Positions 12,318-23,982 are shown, counted from the first letter of the stretch. The stretch is 64,000 nt of DNA from Furcasterigmium furcatum (GCA_001599815.1 BCIA01000002.1:1867831-1931830); one strand, 5' to 3'. Notes: a model not told the origin generated them from the letters alone. Made by a program: numbers and translations.

Positions 12318-12832
12318 CGCTGCTTGTGGTGGTGTTGGACGACGCTCAACCCAAGCTAGATGTGTTCTTGAAGTTGACGATGATCAGCCCAGACGACGGT
12401 CCGCGACATGGAAAAGGCCCGCTCGTGATTCGGGGATCGGGAGGGCACGCGCCGGTGGGGCGTTTCCATGCGATAAGAAAGCCCGGGGGTGTCTTATCGG
12501 CGTCGGGGTGTGGCTCATTGAAACAGCCCCACAATCAGCCCCAAGCACCTGTGACCACCTTCCTCGCCGGACAGGAACCAGTCCGCAAACGCTGGAAGCC
12601 TCTCTCCAACCTAACCTTTGTCTCTTCACTCATTAAACCCACCCGAATCTCCTCCATCTCCCAACCCTTCTCGCTCTCTCCAGCCTTCCCTCCCCCCCAA
12701 GGCGTTCCCGTCCCTTCTTCGTCAAGCGAGCGAGTCTCTGCTCTTCTCCGTCTCACGATCTGGTGACGTATCCTTTCCGAGACTCCCGGCCGACCTCCTC
12801 GACGTCGACAAGCGGTCGCATCGTCGCGCAAC
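12318..12832. promoter_or_regulatory. Divergent promoter SAM50 / UBC6
   Basis: A 515-base region between two head-to-head housekeeping genes. The UBC6 side (about 12590-12775) is a pyrimidine-rich tract typical of fungal TATA-less promoters. No clear TATA box was seen. Shared regulation is possible but not shown. Confidence 0.55.
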
Positions 12833-13750
12833 ATGCCTGCCCCAACGGCTGCCTACAAGCGGGTATGTGAGACTGGTTCTTGGATAGCTGACTTTTATAC
12901 TGATATCTGTCGCAGTTGACCCGCGAGTACAAGACCATTTCCGAGAACCCGCCGCCGTACATCGAGGCACATCCCTCCGAGTCCAACATCCTGGAGTATG
13001 TTCAAGACAACGCATAAATCCACCTTACCTGACCATGCTGACCGGCTCAGATGGCACTACATCATCACAGGACCCGAAGACACTCCCTACCATGGCGGCC
13101 AGTACTGGGGTACCCTGGTCTTCCCGCCCGAATACCCATTTGCCCCTCCTCAGATCAAGATGCACACGCCTTCCGGCCGCTTCCAGCCCTCGACCCGCCT
13201 CTGCCTATCGATATCCGACTTCCACCCCCGTAGCTTCAACCCCGCCTGGGAAGTCAGCACCATCCTCATCGGCCTCCTCTCCTTCATGACCTCCGACGAG
13301 ATGACGACCGGGTCCGTGTCCAGCACATCCGTCGAGCGCCGCGCCTTCGCCGCGCGGACACGCTGGTGGAACTCGACAGGTGGCGGGTCGCACGGCAAGT
13401 CCAACCAGGCCGGCAAGGGAAACGTCAAGGCCGGAGACGGCGGCCTCAAGTTCCGCACCGAGTGGCCCGACCTGCACACGAAGAACCTGGAGTGGATGCG
13501 CGAGGAGAAGATCGACATGGCGACGGGCAACCGCACGATGCCGCTCAAGGGAGGCGCCAACAACTGCGGCCCGCAACTGGGCATCGGCACGGCCGCCGGA
13601 AGCGCCCACCAGGGCCGGGCCGTCGTGGACGCAGTGGTGCAACAGAGAGATGCCGGCACCGGATGGCTGCACCGCAACAAGCTGCTGGTGATTGGAGCGG
13701 CCATCTTCGTCTACGTCCTCATCGCCAGAGTCCTGGGCAACGGGGACTGA
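12833..13750 (+). CDS. ubc6: Tail-anchored ER ubiquitin-conjugating enzyme E2 (UBC6/UBE2J type)
   Basis: Exons 12833-12862, 12916-12995 and 13051-13750 encode 269 residues. Ubc6 is the ERAD E2 that works with Doa10-type ligases at the ER membrane. The UBC fold is complete: KRLTREYKTI at the N-terminus, then HYIITGPEDTPYHGGQYWG, FPPEYPFAPPQIKM and the active-site stretch STRLCLSISDFHP. The catalytic Cys is residue 88, essentially the position of the yeast enzyme. The usual HPN is replaced by the UBC6-class arrangement with TRLC, as known for this non-canonical E2 class. The last 25 residues contain one hydrophobic anchor (LLVIGAAIFVYVLIARVL) followed by a short luminal tail. Both introns are GT-AG with phases 0 and 2. 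Confidence 0.95.
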
Positions 13751-15094
13751 GGGGCCAGTCCGGCGCGGGCAGGTCACTCATGTTCTAGAGGTGGGAGCAT
13801 ACGGTTCGTGGGCAAATGTAGGATTGGGCCTAAAAACGAGCACGGCGTTTTGGAATTCCCAGGGGCCGGGGAGTATTACGACTTGGCACTAGCGGGGGCT
13901 TTCGATAACATTTAATTTCAGCACTGCTTTTGAGTTTGACGACAGATATGCATTCCTGGGTTAGTCTTTGTCAATGTTGAGCGGTGATGTGAATTTGAGT
14001 CTATGCGTGGAGATCAAAGTCCAAGTCCCCAAGCCCTCCGTGTTTTGGGCACTTGGTCGTTCTCGATTGGAGAGCTGAAGCTGGCAATTTGGCTGGCATG
14101 ATGTGACACCTTCAGCCACTGACACGCAGCAATATGAACTCCCGTCTCGGTGAGTCGGTGAAACGGATGGCGGAGAGTGGGGAGCAGATGAGGTAAGGCG
14201 ACGATGGGGTCATGTCATTGTGGGTGAAGTCAAAAGAGGCGGCAGGGATGGCCCGGGCCAGTTCCTTCCCAATTTTGCGGGGAGGTAAGTAAAATTTGTG
14301 ACGCAGCCCCGATTTTATTTCCAGGCTGGCTGGGCCCGTTGTGGTAAGAAGCTCGACCGACTGCATCAAATCAACCGGCATCGGATTTTCTTCGCACCTT
14401 CCAACGCTTTCCTCCGGGACGTTGTAGCGCGGAATCCGTCGCCCCCAGAGCAGCAAACGGCAGGAGCACACTGGACTGGACCGACCTCTCTACCTCCTCC
14501 GGCCAGGCTTGACGGAAGGCGCCAGAAGCTTTAGCACTGCACCCTGCCGGGCATCCGCCACACACGCCAGCAACTTCGCTAAGGTTGGAACTGGCACCTC
14601 ACCAAGGTCCATATCTTTCCTCTGCGTCCCGGTCCACGACCTTACCTACACTCCCTCCCTCCTCCTCCCGTCACTTCCATCTTCCTCCCCATCACCGCCT
14701 TTACTGAGGTGGTACTCCCAATATCGCACCCGCGCGCACATCTCGCGATCCCCGTCGCCTTTTGTTGCGCGCAGCAGGTGCTCCGCTCCTTTCCTCTTCT
14801 TCCTCCGAATCGTCTCCGTTTGTCATCCGCATCGCCCTTTTCTGCGCTTGATCAAGACGGACGCACCACCTCCCACGGGAATCTCGAGCTGCTTGTGGTG
14901 ACACAGGGTCCGAGGCTTTTGTTGGTGTGTCATTGAACATGCCCATCACCCATCGGGGCAACTGAATCAAACCCTCCCATCGAAGTCCGGAGTTGCGCCT
15001 CTCCGCTACCGCGATACCTCTTCTCAGTGCCACCCTCGGCCTGGGCTCCAAGCAGTTCGACTTTTCCTCATTCTCCAGCAGTTCGAACCCGACC
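13751..15094. other. Intergenic region and leader of BTB gene
   Basis: No supported gene. The distal part holds the UBC6 3' UTR. Positions 14630-14870 are pyrimidine-rich and look like the promoter or leader of the gene starting at 15095. The first ATG in the downstream frame is at 15095; an apparent upstream start near 14993 is a TTG. Confidence 0.55.
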
Positions 15095-17529
15095 ATGGCC
15101 CCTTCAACCACCAAAACTGCCACCCGCAACGGGGCAGCGGGCAGGCGTGCTGTCGTACCGGCCATCCCCCTCCCTTATGTCCGGCGCTCCAAGCCGCAAA
15201 CCAAGGAAGCCCCGCCAACGACCAATGGCTCGTCCCTCAAGATCCAGCACAACGCCGAACCCGCCACTCCCGAGACCGTCACGCTTGAGAACTCGAAGAC
15301 GAAGGAACGCTCTGAGGAGCAGGAGGAGACCGTTCTTGCGGTGACCAAGAACGAGTCCGTTCCGGGTTCGTCGAACCCCGCCTATAGTTCCATCTGCTTC
15401 AACCTGCTGACCTCAACCTTGTAGATGCCTCTAACAGCGAACCGACCCCGTCGAGCACCGAAACTGACTCCGAGGAGACCATTGAGGAGACCAAAGCGCC
15501 TGAGGTTGCGGAAAACCAGCCTGCCCAAGAGCCGGAGCTGGCCCACCATGTGGCCGCACCCGAACCTAGCCATCGGGTCTCCAATACCCGTTCGTCACTC
15601 TATACTCCGATGTGTGCGTCTCTCATGAATGCTAATCGGATGGCTTCAGATGGCGCTCTTGCCCCAGCTCCTGTTGCTCAGCCCCCTCCCGCTGTGCCAC
15701 CCTCCCGCTACGCTCTCCCGCCGTCATTCCACCCATCCGGCCGGCCTATCAACCCCCTGATCAACGGTGATGCGGTTCGAGGTCCTCGCCCAGGTATGAA
15801 CGGTCCTGCTCACCTGCACCACCCGCGTCCCAGCAATGGCAGTCTGCAGTTTGGCGGGTTTGGTTCGGACAGTTCCTCTCCCGCCCCACCGCACTCGGCC
15901 GGCTTCGGCCCGCCTCCTGGCCTACCTGCGCCTCACGACGGCCGCCGTCCATTCCAAGGCCACGGTCACACCCCCTCCGGCCACGGATATCCGCATATGA
16001 TGCCCTACGGCACGGAGTTTGTCCCCGTCACGGCCGCGGACAACTATGGGCGGCACCAGGCCACGACCTCGGGCGTCGAGCCGCATCCATTCCCGGGCAG
16101 CAACTATGGCCAGACAACCCCTCTGAGCTACCAGGGCTCGAACTCCCCGAATCATCCTGATGATTCTGGTACTTTCGGTCACTTCCACCCCCTCCATGGT
16201 CCCAATGGCCCTCCCGATGAGCACCGTCACCGCCATCAGGCCTCGCGTGGCTTCAACGGCCCTCCATCCCATCGCATGATGCCCGGGCCCATGCCGCCTC
16301 AGCATATGCCACACCCCATGCAGGAGCCGCAGGGCTCCGAGGCCTGGACGTCATACCTTCAGTCCCAGTTCCAGGACACCGCCTTCGCGGACTGTACCAT
16401 CGAGCTCCGCTACGTGGATGACCGGGCGCCGCCTGTCCAGATTCCCGGGCACCGTATTGTCCTTGCCCGTAGCCAGCCCATCCGATCCATTCTGCAGTCC
16501 AGCAGCTTCGAGTCGAGCCCTAGTGGGCAGCCCAGCCGTGTGGTCCTTCTGCTGTCTGACGACAAGTACCTCCGCTCCGAGGCCTTCTGGATGGCTGTCC
16601 AGCGCCTGTACGGTTACCCTCTTCTGCAAACCCCCGAGCCTCAGGCCATGAGAGACGGCCATTTTGCCCTTGCTGGCAACCCAGACAGTCGTTTCGACTT
16701 TGCCCTCGCATATGCCGCCGCAGGCCACCTGCTGGAATGGCCCGAGGTCGTTTTCCGTGGCATCGAGATTGCCGCTCACCACCTGAGCTGGACGACTCTG
16801 GAGAAGGCGGTCGAGTTCGTCCTGACGGATGTTAATAACCGCACAGCTGCCGATAACCACACACCATTCCACTACGGCGAGGCCGTCGAAATTCTCATCG
16901 AGGCAATCATCTCGTTCATTGTTCACCACCTTTCGCCCTTGTTCCGTCTGGATACTTCTGTGGCCGATCCTGCGGACTACGCGCGCATTCCGCCCGTCCC
17001 TACTGCGGCATCTGCCTTGATGGTTGAGCCCTCTGTTGCCAATGGTCACACGGTGCAGCTCAACCACGTCTCCCGCTCCCGGCCTACTCATATCAAGTTT
17101 GGGGACATGGGCGAGTCACAAGAAAACGGATTGGATGGCGCCCAGTTGTCGCCCCAGGACCGCCATATCCGGGAGACCCTCTCCAGGGTTCTCCTCAACC
17201 TGCCTTTTGCCATTTTCAAGCCGATTTTCGAGTACGCAGAGTCGCGCTTCCAGAACGGTCGGCCGTTGCTGGCTGAACGGGAGGCGAGACGCCTGAGGGC
17301 CCTTGAAGCTGTCGTCCATGACAAGATCACTGGGGCCGCCGAGATCCGCCAAATTTTGCAGAGCGTTGAGCCCCAGCAGAGCGGTGTCTGGCACGTCCTG
17401 GGATGGCAGGAAGAGATGGTCCCATATAACAAGGAGGGTCCTTCTCTGGGACGTCAGTGGCAGCCTCTGGCACAGGCCAGCGAGCAGGCCCGCGGAGAAC
17501 CTGAAGCGACCCGCCCCTCCTATCCCTGA
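15095..17529 (+). CDS. BTB/POZ domain protein with long disordered N-terminus
   Basis: Exons 15095-15365 and 15425-17529 give 791 residues. The first 400 or so residues are low-complexity, rich in Pro, Ser, Thr, Gly and His, with acidic ETDSEETIEET. A BTB-like domain follows (FADCTIELRY, then IPGHRIVLARSQPIRSILQS and RLYGYPLL). This is the protein-protein interaction fold used by transcription factors and cullin-3 adaptors. The C-terminal third is helical with no recognised domain (FAIFKPIFEYAESR near 17200). Start context is gaccATGg. The exon 1 donor (GG|GTTCGT) is weak, but the acceptor CTTGTAG with a CTGAC branch is strong and phase fits. An even shorter candidate intron near 15613-15648 is bounded by GTGCGT and TTCAG and is 36 nt, a multiple of three, so it was left unspliced. 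Partner and pathway unknown. Confidence 0.8.
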
Positions 17530-18870
17530 GAAATGTTTTTGACGACCATTACGAGTCACGAGATTTCGAGACGAAAAAGCAATATCTTGGTGGGTTGCGA
17601 TTGCACCCAGACCTAAAAGCATCATTTATACGCCCTCTCTTTGAGGGCCACGCCGCCGGAGGCATTGCTCGACCTGCGACCTACCTACATGGGCGCAGGG
17701 GGGCGAGCATCGATACCCGATGACGGCAGACCAGGGCGTGCCCACCAGCATGCCTTCACTGTCCCTTTAAGCGCCCAGGGCGCCGCTGGGGAGGTGCAGT
17801 GAGCTGGACGTGAGTTGATAGTCCCGTCGTCAGCGCTCAGCGAACCAAGACCCCGGCGGATACGGGCTCAGGTGTGAGAGGTGGAATCGGACGGGAACAG
17901 CGTGGGCGGTCCACGAGGACAAGGATGAGGGAGTGCGAGATGGTGCCGAGAGTGCGAGTTTGTGCGGACGGGATTATGATACCCTTGTTGGGTGAAGGAC
18001 TGACTAAGGCTGGGATGAGGCTGTATGTGTACCTCGTGGACAAGCTAGGAGGACGAACAGAAGACACTCATCCATGGGTTTGGTTCGGCGCAAAAGGGGA
18101 GGCAGTGGTGGTCCGGCAGATGGACTTTGCTGCCTGGGAAGCTTGGGCGATGCAATGCCTGCTCGGGGCACTCTGACATTGAATGGAAGCAGTCTTTACA
18201 AGAGTGGTTCGTGTGATTCGTGTGACGTTCTTGATCTGGGGAAACCCGATGCAATGAGCGCAGCATTGACGGGTCATCAAACATGGTGGAGAAAGGTCCC
18301 TAACGGTTTGTCCGAGCAGCCTATGAGAGCCGCAGATTGTCGAAATAGTGCAGCGGGTAGTGACGACAACAGGGACAGCGACCGAGGGAGGTGGGGGGGC
18401 TGGGCGAGAAGGAAGCCGAGGCACATGCGTTGGCCTGGGATCCGGGGCCCGCGTGTTTCCTGTTCGGGCCTGGGCTGCGCTGGTGTTCCCACCTCATCTT
18501 TCTTGTGATAGCACGAGCGAGTTCCATATCAGAGCACGATTCATTCCTCCCTCCAGGACTCTTCCCCGCCTTACACATTCCGACGCGACAATTTAGACGA
18601 CCCCTATCTGCCTGGCCAGCTTCCTCGCGTCAGCTTGATAGGATTGTACCGTCCTCCGTGATGCCGCGGTAGACGAACTCGGCACGCGATCGTAGCTCCA
18701 TCGATCCATCCGGACGTCCGCAACGACAATCAGCTCGGGGTTGCTCTCCCAGAAGCTATAGAACCAGCGCGATAGGCGGCTTTTGCATCGCGCGAGCCCA
18801 CGATTGGAGCCATCGACTTATCGAGCGCGCCGACCCTCGTCCATCTCGAACGAAGCTCCGAACATCAATC
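17530..18870. other. Intergenic region
   Basis: A 1.34-kb gap between two plus-strand genes. Open frames in it lack ATG starts in good context and any recognisable domain. The last 300 bases are presumably the promoter of the membrane-protein gene at 18871. Confidence 0.55.
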
Positions 18871-20672
18871 ATGTCCTCAGGGACGGCTCCGGGTCGTCCG
18901 CGTGGACCATCCGCATCTTCGTCCTCGTCGTCGCCCCGGCCAAGGGGCGGCCTCACAGCCAAGTCCGTCACGGACCCTGTCCTGCAAAACGCTCTTCGAT
19001 ACACCATATCTGCGAAAGAATATGCCACGCTGCATAAGTACGTCCTGTCGCGCTCGAAAGTGCTGAAGCGGGCGGCGCCGAGCGTGGCGACTGTGGAGAG
19101 AATAGTTGACGGGCCTCCTCCGAAGGACGGCAAGGCGAGGGAGAGCCCGAGTGGGAAGTCGGGTCGTGACAATTACAATGTCAGGGCGGTGCGGGACGCG
19201 CTGCGTGTCTTCATGGGCACGGCGGCCGCCATGAAGGCGTATGACGTGCTGATGAAGAAGCTCAAGGGGCAGCAAGAGTATGTCCACATCCTTCGTTTCT
19301 CCCGGTCTGCGTAGTTCGACTGCTGACATTGCGTGTTTCTAGCGTTGGTGCCCAGAAGCAGCCGTTGCACAAGTCGCCGACACTCCGATTCTCCCTGTCC
19401 CTGTCGACGATCCTGCTCCTCTACCGAATCCTCTTCCGCTTCCTCAACCGTCTGCGCTTCCAAATCCTCGAGGACTCGGCCCAGCCGTTTAGGCAGCGCA
19501 ATCCTCGCACGGCAGCCGCTCTCGCGTCGCCGTATGCGCCGGCCGTGGGTGCCGGTCTCGCCGGTCTCGCGCTGGGTGTTTACCCCGCGCAGCAGATGCG
19601 CATCACCATCGCCATCATGTTCATGTTCCGCGCCCTCGAGTTCGGGTGGAACCTCTGCGAAGGCGAGGGCATGATCTGGGGTTTCAAGAACGGGGGCACC
19701 GTCAAGAGGGAGCGTCCCTGGTGGTGGGGAAGCTGGATGCTGCAGCCCCTCGCCTTCGGGCAGCTGCTCCACGCCTGCGTCTTCGACAGGGAGTGCTTCC
19801 CCGAGGCCTACGGAAACTTCATCTTCAGCCGGTCCTCGGGGTACCTGCACAAGCGGCCGGAGGGATACCCGAGTCACCTGACGTGGCCCGCGACGAGCGA
19901 GATCGTCGACAGTCTCGCGCAGATGGCGAACCTCAACTGGCCGCCATACATCTCCCCCACCCTCTTCCCGAACAAGGACNCCCTCCCCGCCTCACTCTCC
20001 GCCGTCGCGCCTCTCACCGCGGCAGCACACCCGATTATCACCTCCCTCTCCTGCGCGACGCTCCACCCCTCCGACCCGTCCTGCCTGCGCACCAACGTCC
20101 AGTTCTGGCTCAGCACCTTCGGCCCCGTGGCGCGCCTCATCCTCGGCATCTACGGCGCCTTCTCGCTGCTCACCGGCGGCGCCGCGCGCCTCTACCACGC
20201 GCCGCTGACGGTGCTCAACCGCATCCTCGGCCGCGCCCTGCGCACGTCCACCTTCATCACCGGCGCCATCTCCACGGCCTGGGGCACCGTGTGCCTCTTC
20301 CAGTCGTGGTTCCCGCGGCACTTCGCGCCGCGCTTCCGCTTCTTCCTGAGCGGCTTCGCGGCCGGCCTGTGGGCGTGGGTCGAGCGCCGCCACGGCCGCA
20401 GCGTCTTCCTGTACTCGGCGCGCACGAGCGTCGACAGCCTCTGGAAGGTCGGCGTCAAGCGGCGCTGGTGGCGCGGCATGCAGGGCGGCGACGTGTGGGT
20501 GTTCGCGCTCGCGCTCATGGTGACGGGCGTCGTGTACGAGCGGGACGCGCGCGCGATCAGGGAAGGGGGGTGGCGGAAGGGCATGAGCTGGGTGCGCGGC
20601 GAGGGGTTTAATGACTGGAGCCTCGAGGAAGAAGAGGAGGAAGACGACGAGACGGCCGAGAAGGAGGAGTGA
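18871..20672 (+). CDS. Multi-pass membrane protein, possibly TMEM135-like
   Basis: Exons 18871-19277 and 19343-20672 encode 578 residues, with one undetermined residue at codon 19979-19981. After a Ser/Arg-rich start there is a conserved helical region (ALRYTISAKEYATLHKYV), then several hydrophobic segments (LSLSTILLLYRILFRFL, VGAGLAGLALGVYPA, LILGIYGAFSLLTGG, WVFALALMVTGVVYE). A striking Trp-rich motif RPWWWGSWMLQPLAFGQLLH is followed by VFDRECFPEAYGNFI. The C-terminus is a long acidic run (EEEEEEDDE). The arrangement resembles fungal TMEM135-like membrane proteins linked with peroxisomes or mitochondria, but this is from memory of the family's general look and is tentative. The intron has a GTATGT donor and a CTGAC branch, phase 2. 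Confidence 0.7.
19980..19980. other. Ambiguous base (n) inside a coding exon
   Basis: The only undetermined base in the window. The frame is open on both sides (FPNKD before, LPAS after), so it is one uncalled base rather than a gap, unless bases are missing in a multiple of three. Confidence 0.95.
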
Positions 20673-20833
20673 TGATCACCTCACGCGTGTACCGAGGGTG
20701 TAGGATTGCTGTGGTATTAGGGGCTCTCGCCCCGTCTCATGTAGCTGAGTCTAGGTGAGCTCTATGTCGTGAATGATGCTCTATGAAGAAATATTTCATG
20801 CAATGCGCTCCTCGTCCCTTCGTTTGTTCCCCG

Positions 20834-21565
20834 TCACGCCTGTCCGTCCAGCCGCCGCACCACCTCGCCCAGCCACCAGGCGTGGATGCGCGTGTCCTCC
20901 GTCAGCTCTGGGTGGAAGCTCGTGGCGAAGATGTTCTCCTGCCTGACGGCGACGATGTCGCCCAGCGCGTCGGGGGCGTCGCTCTCGCTCGGGCGGGCGA
21001 TGCCGGCCTTGGCCTTGCGGCCGGGCAGCACGGCGAGGACCTGGACCCCGTGCTTCCCGCTGGCCTCGTCGAGGATGGCCTCGACGACGGGCGCGCGGAT
21101 GAAGACGCCCGGGTAGGGCGCCGGGTCGTCGAGGAAGGGCAGGTGGAGGTCCGAGACGAAGGACTCGATCTGGCGGCCGAAGTGGTTCCTGTGGACGCGG
21201 ACGGCGAGGCCGCCGATGAGCTCCTGGCCGCCCTTCTTGACGGAGGTGGCGTTTGCCTCGTCGGCGAGGAGGATGGCGCCGGCGCAGGTGCCCCAGACGG
21301 GTTTCCGGGCGACGCGGACGAAGTCGCGGAGGGGCGTGAGGAGGCCGGACTGGGAGGCGACGAGGGAGATTGTGGTGGATTCGCCGCCGGGGATGACGAG
21401 GGCGTCGCAGGCGGCGAGCTGGGCGGGGGTGCGGACCTCGGTGAAGGTGAAGGTGAGGGATTCCGACGAGGGGAGGGAGGGGGCGGCGGCGCGGAGGAGG
21501 GTGAGGTGTTCGTGGAAGCCGCCCTGGAGGGCGAGGACGCCGACTGTTACTGGTGTTGACGGCAT
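20834..21565 (-). CDS. pdx2: Glutaminase subunit of pyridoxal 5'-phosphate synthase (PDX2/SNO1)
   Basis: An intronless frame of 243 residues. It is the class-I amidotransferase that releases ammonia from glutamine for PDX1 in the deoxyxylulose-independent vitamin B6 route. Seen: VGVLALQGGFHEH at the N-terminus; PGGEST; nucleophile Cys94 in WGTCAGAILLADE; and the catalytic His218-x-Glu220 in TSFHPELTED. Compared with bacterial PdxT the protein carries a short insert around SLPSSESL. The start at 21565 matches the family's usual beginning. An ATG at 21754 in the same frame would add 63 Ser/Pro/His-rich residues not expected for the family. Divergent from PDX1 at 23032, and tail-to-tail with the gene ending at 20672 (161 bases). 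Confidence 0.95.
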   Translation of the reverse strand: MPSTPVTVGVLALQGGFHEHLTLLRAAAPSLPSSESLTFTFTEVRTPAQLAACDALVIPGGESTTISLVASQSGLLTPLRDFVRVARKPVWGTCAGAILLADEANATSVKKGGQELIGGLAVRVHRNHFGRQIESFVSDLHLPFLDDPAPYPGVFIRAPVVEAILDEASGKHGVQVLAVLPGRKAKAGIARPSESDAPDALGDIVAVRQENIFATSFHPELTEDTRIHAWWLGEVVRRLDGQA

Positions 21566-23031
21566 GGCTGGCGGCGAGTGAGGGTGAGAGTGAGGATGAG
21601 CCGTGTGGGAGCCGGTGAGGGATGAGGCGGAGGTGATGGTGAACGGTCGGGAGGGTTCAGGGGCAAGGGCTCGTGTGACGTGCAGCAGCCGGTTGGGGTC
21701 CGCTCCGATTATGGGCAGGGACAGGGACGAAGTCGGGGCCGGCAGTTGAGTCATCTAAGCGCCAGCTGCCAGATGGATTCCAGTGCTAGGACCGCAAGGG
21801 TAGTAGGTATTCCGGGGCCGGACCGGTTCACTGGGACGGGTTGCCGAGGAGGGGAGGGTCTTCTTGTAAGCGGGTTGGAGAGCGTGGCGGAGTTGGAGCG
21901 AGTCGGTCGGGCTTGGCGGAGCGGGCGGTTTGGTGCGCTCCGACGAAGGGCGTGGTGCTCCTTACTCAGTGAATCAGGGGGGAGAGTGAGGGGCTGCGGT
22001 GATTCATGGGTTGCCGCGGCTTAATATTGACTTGCTGCGGTCACCAGACTCGAGGGCCTTGTCAAGTGTGGTGAGGGAGGGAGGCATCATGGCAAGCAGG
22101 AGACAAGATTCAGAGAAGGAGCCATCTTCAACTTTCCCAAGAGGGATGCCAAAGGGCGCGGGCTGACGGGACCGTGGTCCGGGTGCGTCCTGTAGGGGCT
22201 GAATGACACTGACAAACCACTGCAACAGCCTCCGAAACCGCCCAAGGCTACAGGTAGCTGGTCCGATGACAGCCGCCCAGCGCACCACCACCCAAGAAAA
22301 CGGTTGGCACCAAAGGATCGATCCTGCTCGCTAGCCGCTGACTATGGCGTAAGACTTTCCTTCCCTTTCCATTCACTGTCCCTTATCACTGCTTCAGGAA
22401 GTTCCAAATGTCACGGCCCGGCCGCACTAACCGAATCTCGCCTTTCCGAGTCCTGCCACCCCATCCCGCTCCGAGTCATCCCCGGCCCATCCCACGAATT
22501 GCCCGTTTTTACTCACGTACATCCAGCCGAGTCAAGGCCGGGCGTCCTTTCTTATCTTCAGGACACGTCCATAATTGATCCAACATCATCCATCACATCG
22601 CTCTCCTCGATCAACTCGCTCTCTGCAACTAAGCGTCCGCGTCTTCAGAGCCATCCATACCTATCCAGTGAGTCTCCTCAGTCTTTTGTCTGCCTCCGCC
22701 GCCCCACGAGCACATGTTCGAGAACATTCAGCCAGCTCCGGTACTTCCAGCGTAGTACCCCGCATCAATCCCTGAAATTTTCCCAATCGAAGACCCCTGG
22801 AGATCTCTCGGCCCAGGCCCGAATCCCCAATCACATTCCCCAATTCGCCACTCCGAACGACCCCGCCATTGCTTGCGCTTCCTTCGGGTCGCTACTATTC
22901 ACACTTTTAGCCCTCACTCATCATATCACGCTCACTTTTCTTCCGATTCACTCCTCCACTGCTCTACTTTCTTCTTCGAAACCCAAAACTAAACCTCTCC
23001 TCAACAGCCTCAACTCCTCACATCCCCCACA
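21566..23031. promoter_or_regulatory. Shared divergent promoter PDX2 / PDX1
   Basis: A 1.47-kb region between head-to-head PLP synthase genes. A TGAGTCA word is at 21747-21753 and CCAAT words near 22825 and 22839. The PDX1 side has a long pyrimidine-rich leader. A GTGAGT donor at 22668 and an AACAG acceptor near 23007 could bound a 5'-UTR intron; this is weak. No gene inside. Confidence 0.6.
21747..21753. promoter_or_regulatory. Candidate Gcn4/CPC1-type site TGAGTCA
   Basis: A perfect TGASTCA heptamer 182 bases upstream of the PDX2 start. It overlaps the alternative in-frame ATG at 21754, which argues that this ATG is not the main start. Yeast SNZ/SNO genes respond to amino-acid starvation; use of this site here is inference. 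Confidence 0.4.
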
Positions 23032-23982
23032 ATGACCAACGACGCCTCCCAGAACGGCACCGCCGCCGCCGCGGCCACGTCCAACGGCCAGACCCAGTCC
23101 TCCTTCGCCGTCAAGGCCGGTCTTGCCCAGATGCTCAAGGGCGGCGTCATCATGGACGTCACCAACGCCGAGCAGGCCCGCATCGCCGAGGAGGCCGGCG
23201 CCTGTGCCGTCATGGCCCTCGAGCGCGTCCCCGCCGACATCAGGCGCGACGGCGGCGTTGCCCGCATGTCCGACCCCCAGATGATCAAGGAGATCCAGGA
23301 TGCCGTCACCATCCCCGTCATGGCCAAGGCCCGTATCGGCCACTTTGTCGAGTGCCAGATCCTCGAGGCCCTCGGCGTCGACTACATCGACGAGAGCGAG
23401 GTCCTCACCCCCGCCGACAAGGAGCACCACGTCGACAAGTCCACCTTCAAGGTCCCCTTCGTCTGCGGCTGCCGCAACCTCGGCGAGGCCCTCCGCCGCG
23501 TCGCCGAGGGTTCCGCCATGATCCGCACCAAGGGCGAGGCCGGCACCGGTGACGTCGTTGAGGCCGTCACCCACGTCAAGACCGTCACCCGCGACATCGC
23601 CCGCGCCAAGGCACTCCTCCAGACCGAGGGCGAGACTGGCATCCGCTCCATGGCCCGCGAGATCGGCGTCGACCCGGAGCTCCTCCGCCGCACCGCCGAG
23701 CTCGGCCGCCTGCCCGTCGTCAACTTCGCCGCCGGCGGCGTCGCGACCCCCGCCGACGCGGCCCTCATGATGCAGCTCGGCTGCGACGGCGTCTTCGTCG
23801 GCTCCGGCATCTTCAAGTCCGGCGACCCCGCCAAGCGCGCCCGCGCCATCGTCAGGGCCGTCACCCACTACAAGGACGCCACCGTCCTTGCCGAGTGCTC
23901 GTCCGGCCTGGGCGAGGCCATGGTCGGCATCAACTGCGACAGCATGAAGCCGGAGGAGAAGATGGCCGGCCGCGGCTGGTAA
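23032..23982 (+). CDS. pdx1: Synthase subunit of pyridoxal 5'-phosphate synthase (PDX1/SNZ1)
   Basis: An intronless frame of 316 residues. It builds PLP from ribose 5-phosphate, glyceraldehyde 3-phosphate and ammonia supplied by PDX2, forming a dodecamer in the cytosol. It is a (beta/alpha)8 barrel with nearly invariant motifs: GGVIMDVTNAEQARIAEEAG, VMAKARIGHFVE with the first catalytic Lys at residue 99, and MIRTKGEAGTG with the second Lys at 167. The 68-residue spacing equals that of bacterial PdxS. The phosphate site includes FAAGGVATPADAALMMQLG and VFVGSGIFKS. The Ala-rich first 25 residues are a fungal extension. Start context is cacaATGacc. The codons are strongly biased to C in the third position, which suggests high expression. 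Confidence 0.97.
   Translation: MTNDASQNGTAAAAATSNGQTQSSFAVKAGLAQMLKGGVIMDVTNAEQARIAEEAGACAVMALERVPADIRRDGGVARMSDPQMIKEIQDAVTIPVMAKARIGHFVECQILEALGVDYIDESEVLTPADKEHHVDKSTFKVPFVCGCRNLGEALRRVAEGSAMIRTKGEAGTGDVVEAVTHVKTVTRDIARAKALLQTEGETGIRSMAREIGVDPELLRRTAELGRLPVVNFAAGGVATPADAALMMQLGCDGVFVGSGIFKSGDPAKRARAIVRAVTHYKDATVLAECSSGLGEAMVGINCDSMKPEEKMAGRGW

Noticed and set aside
22304..23035. 243-codon frame upstream of PDX1
   Set aside because: Ser/Pro/His-rich translation of a pyrimidine-rich leader; stops at the PDX1 start; no domain.
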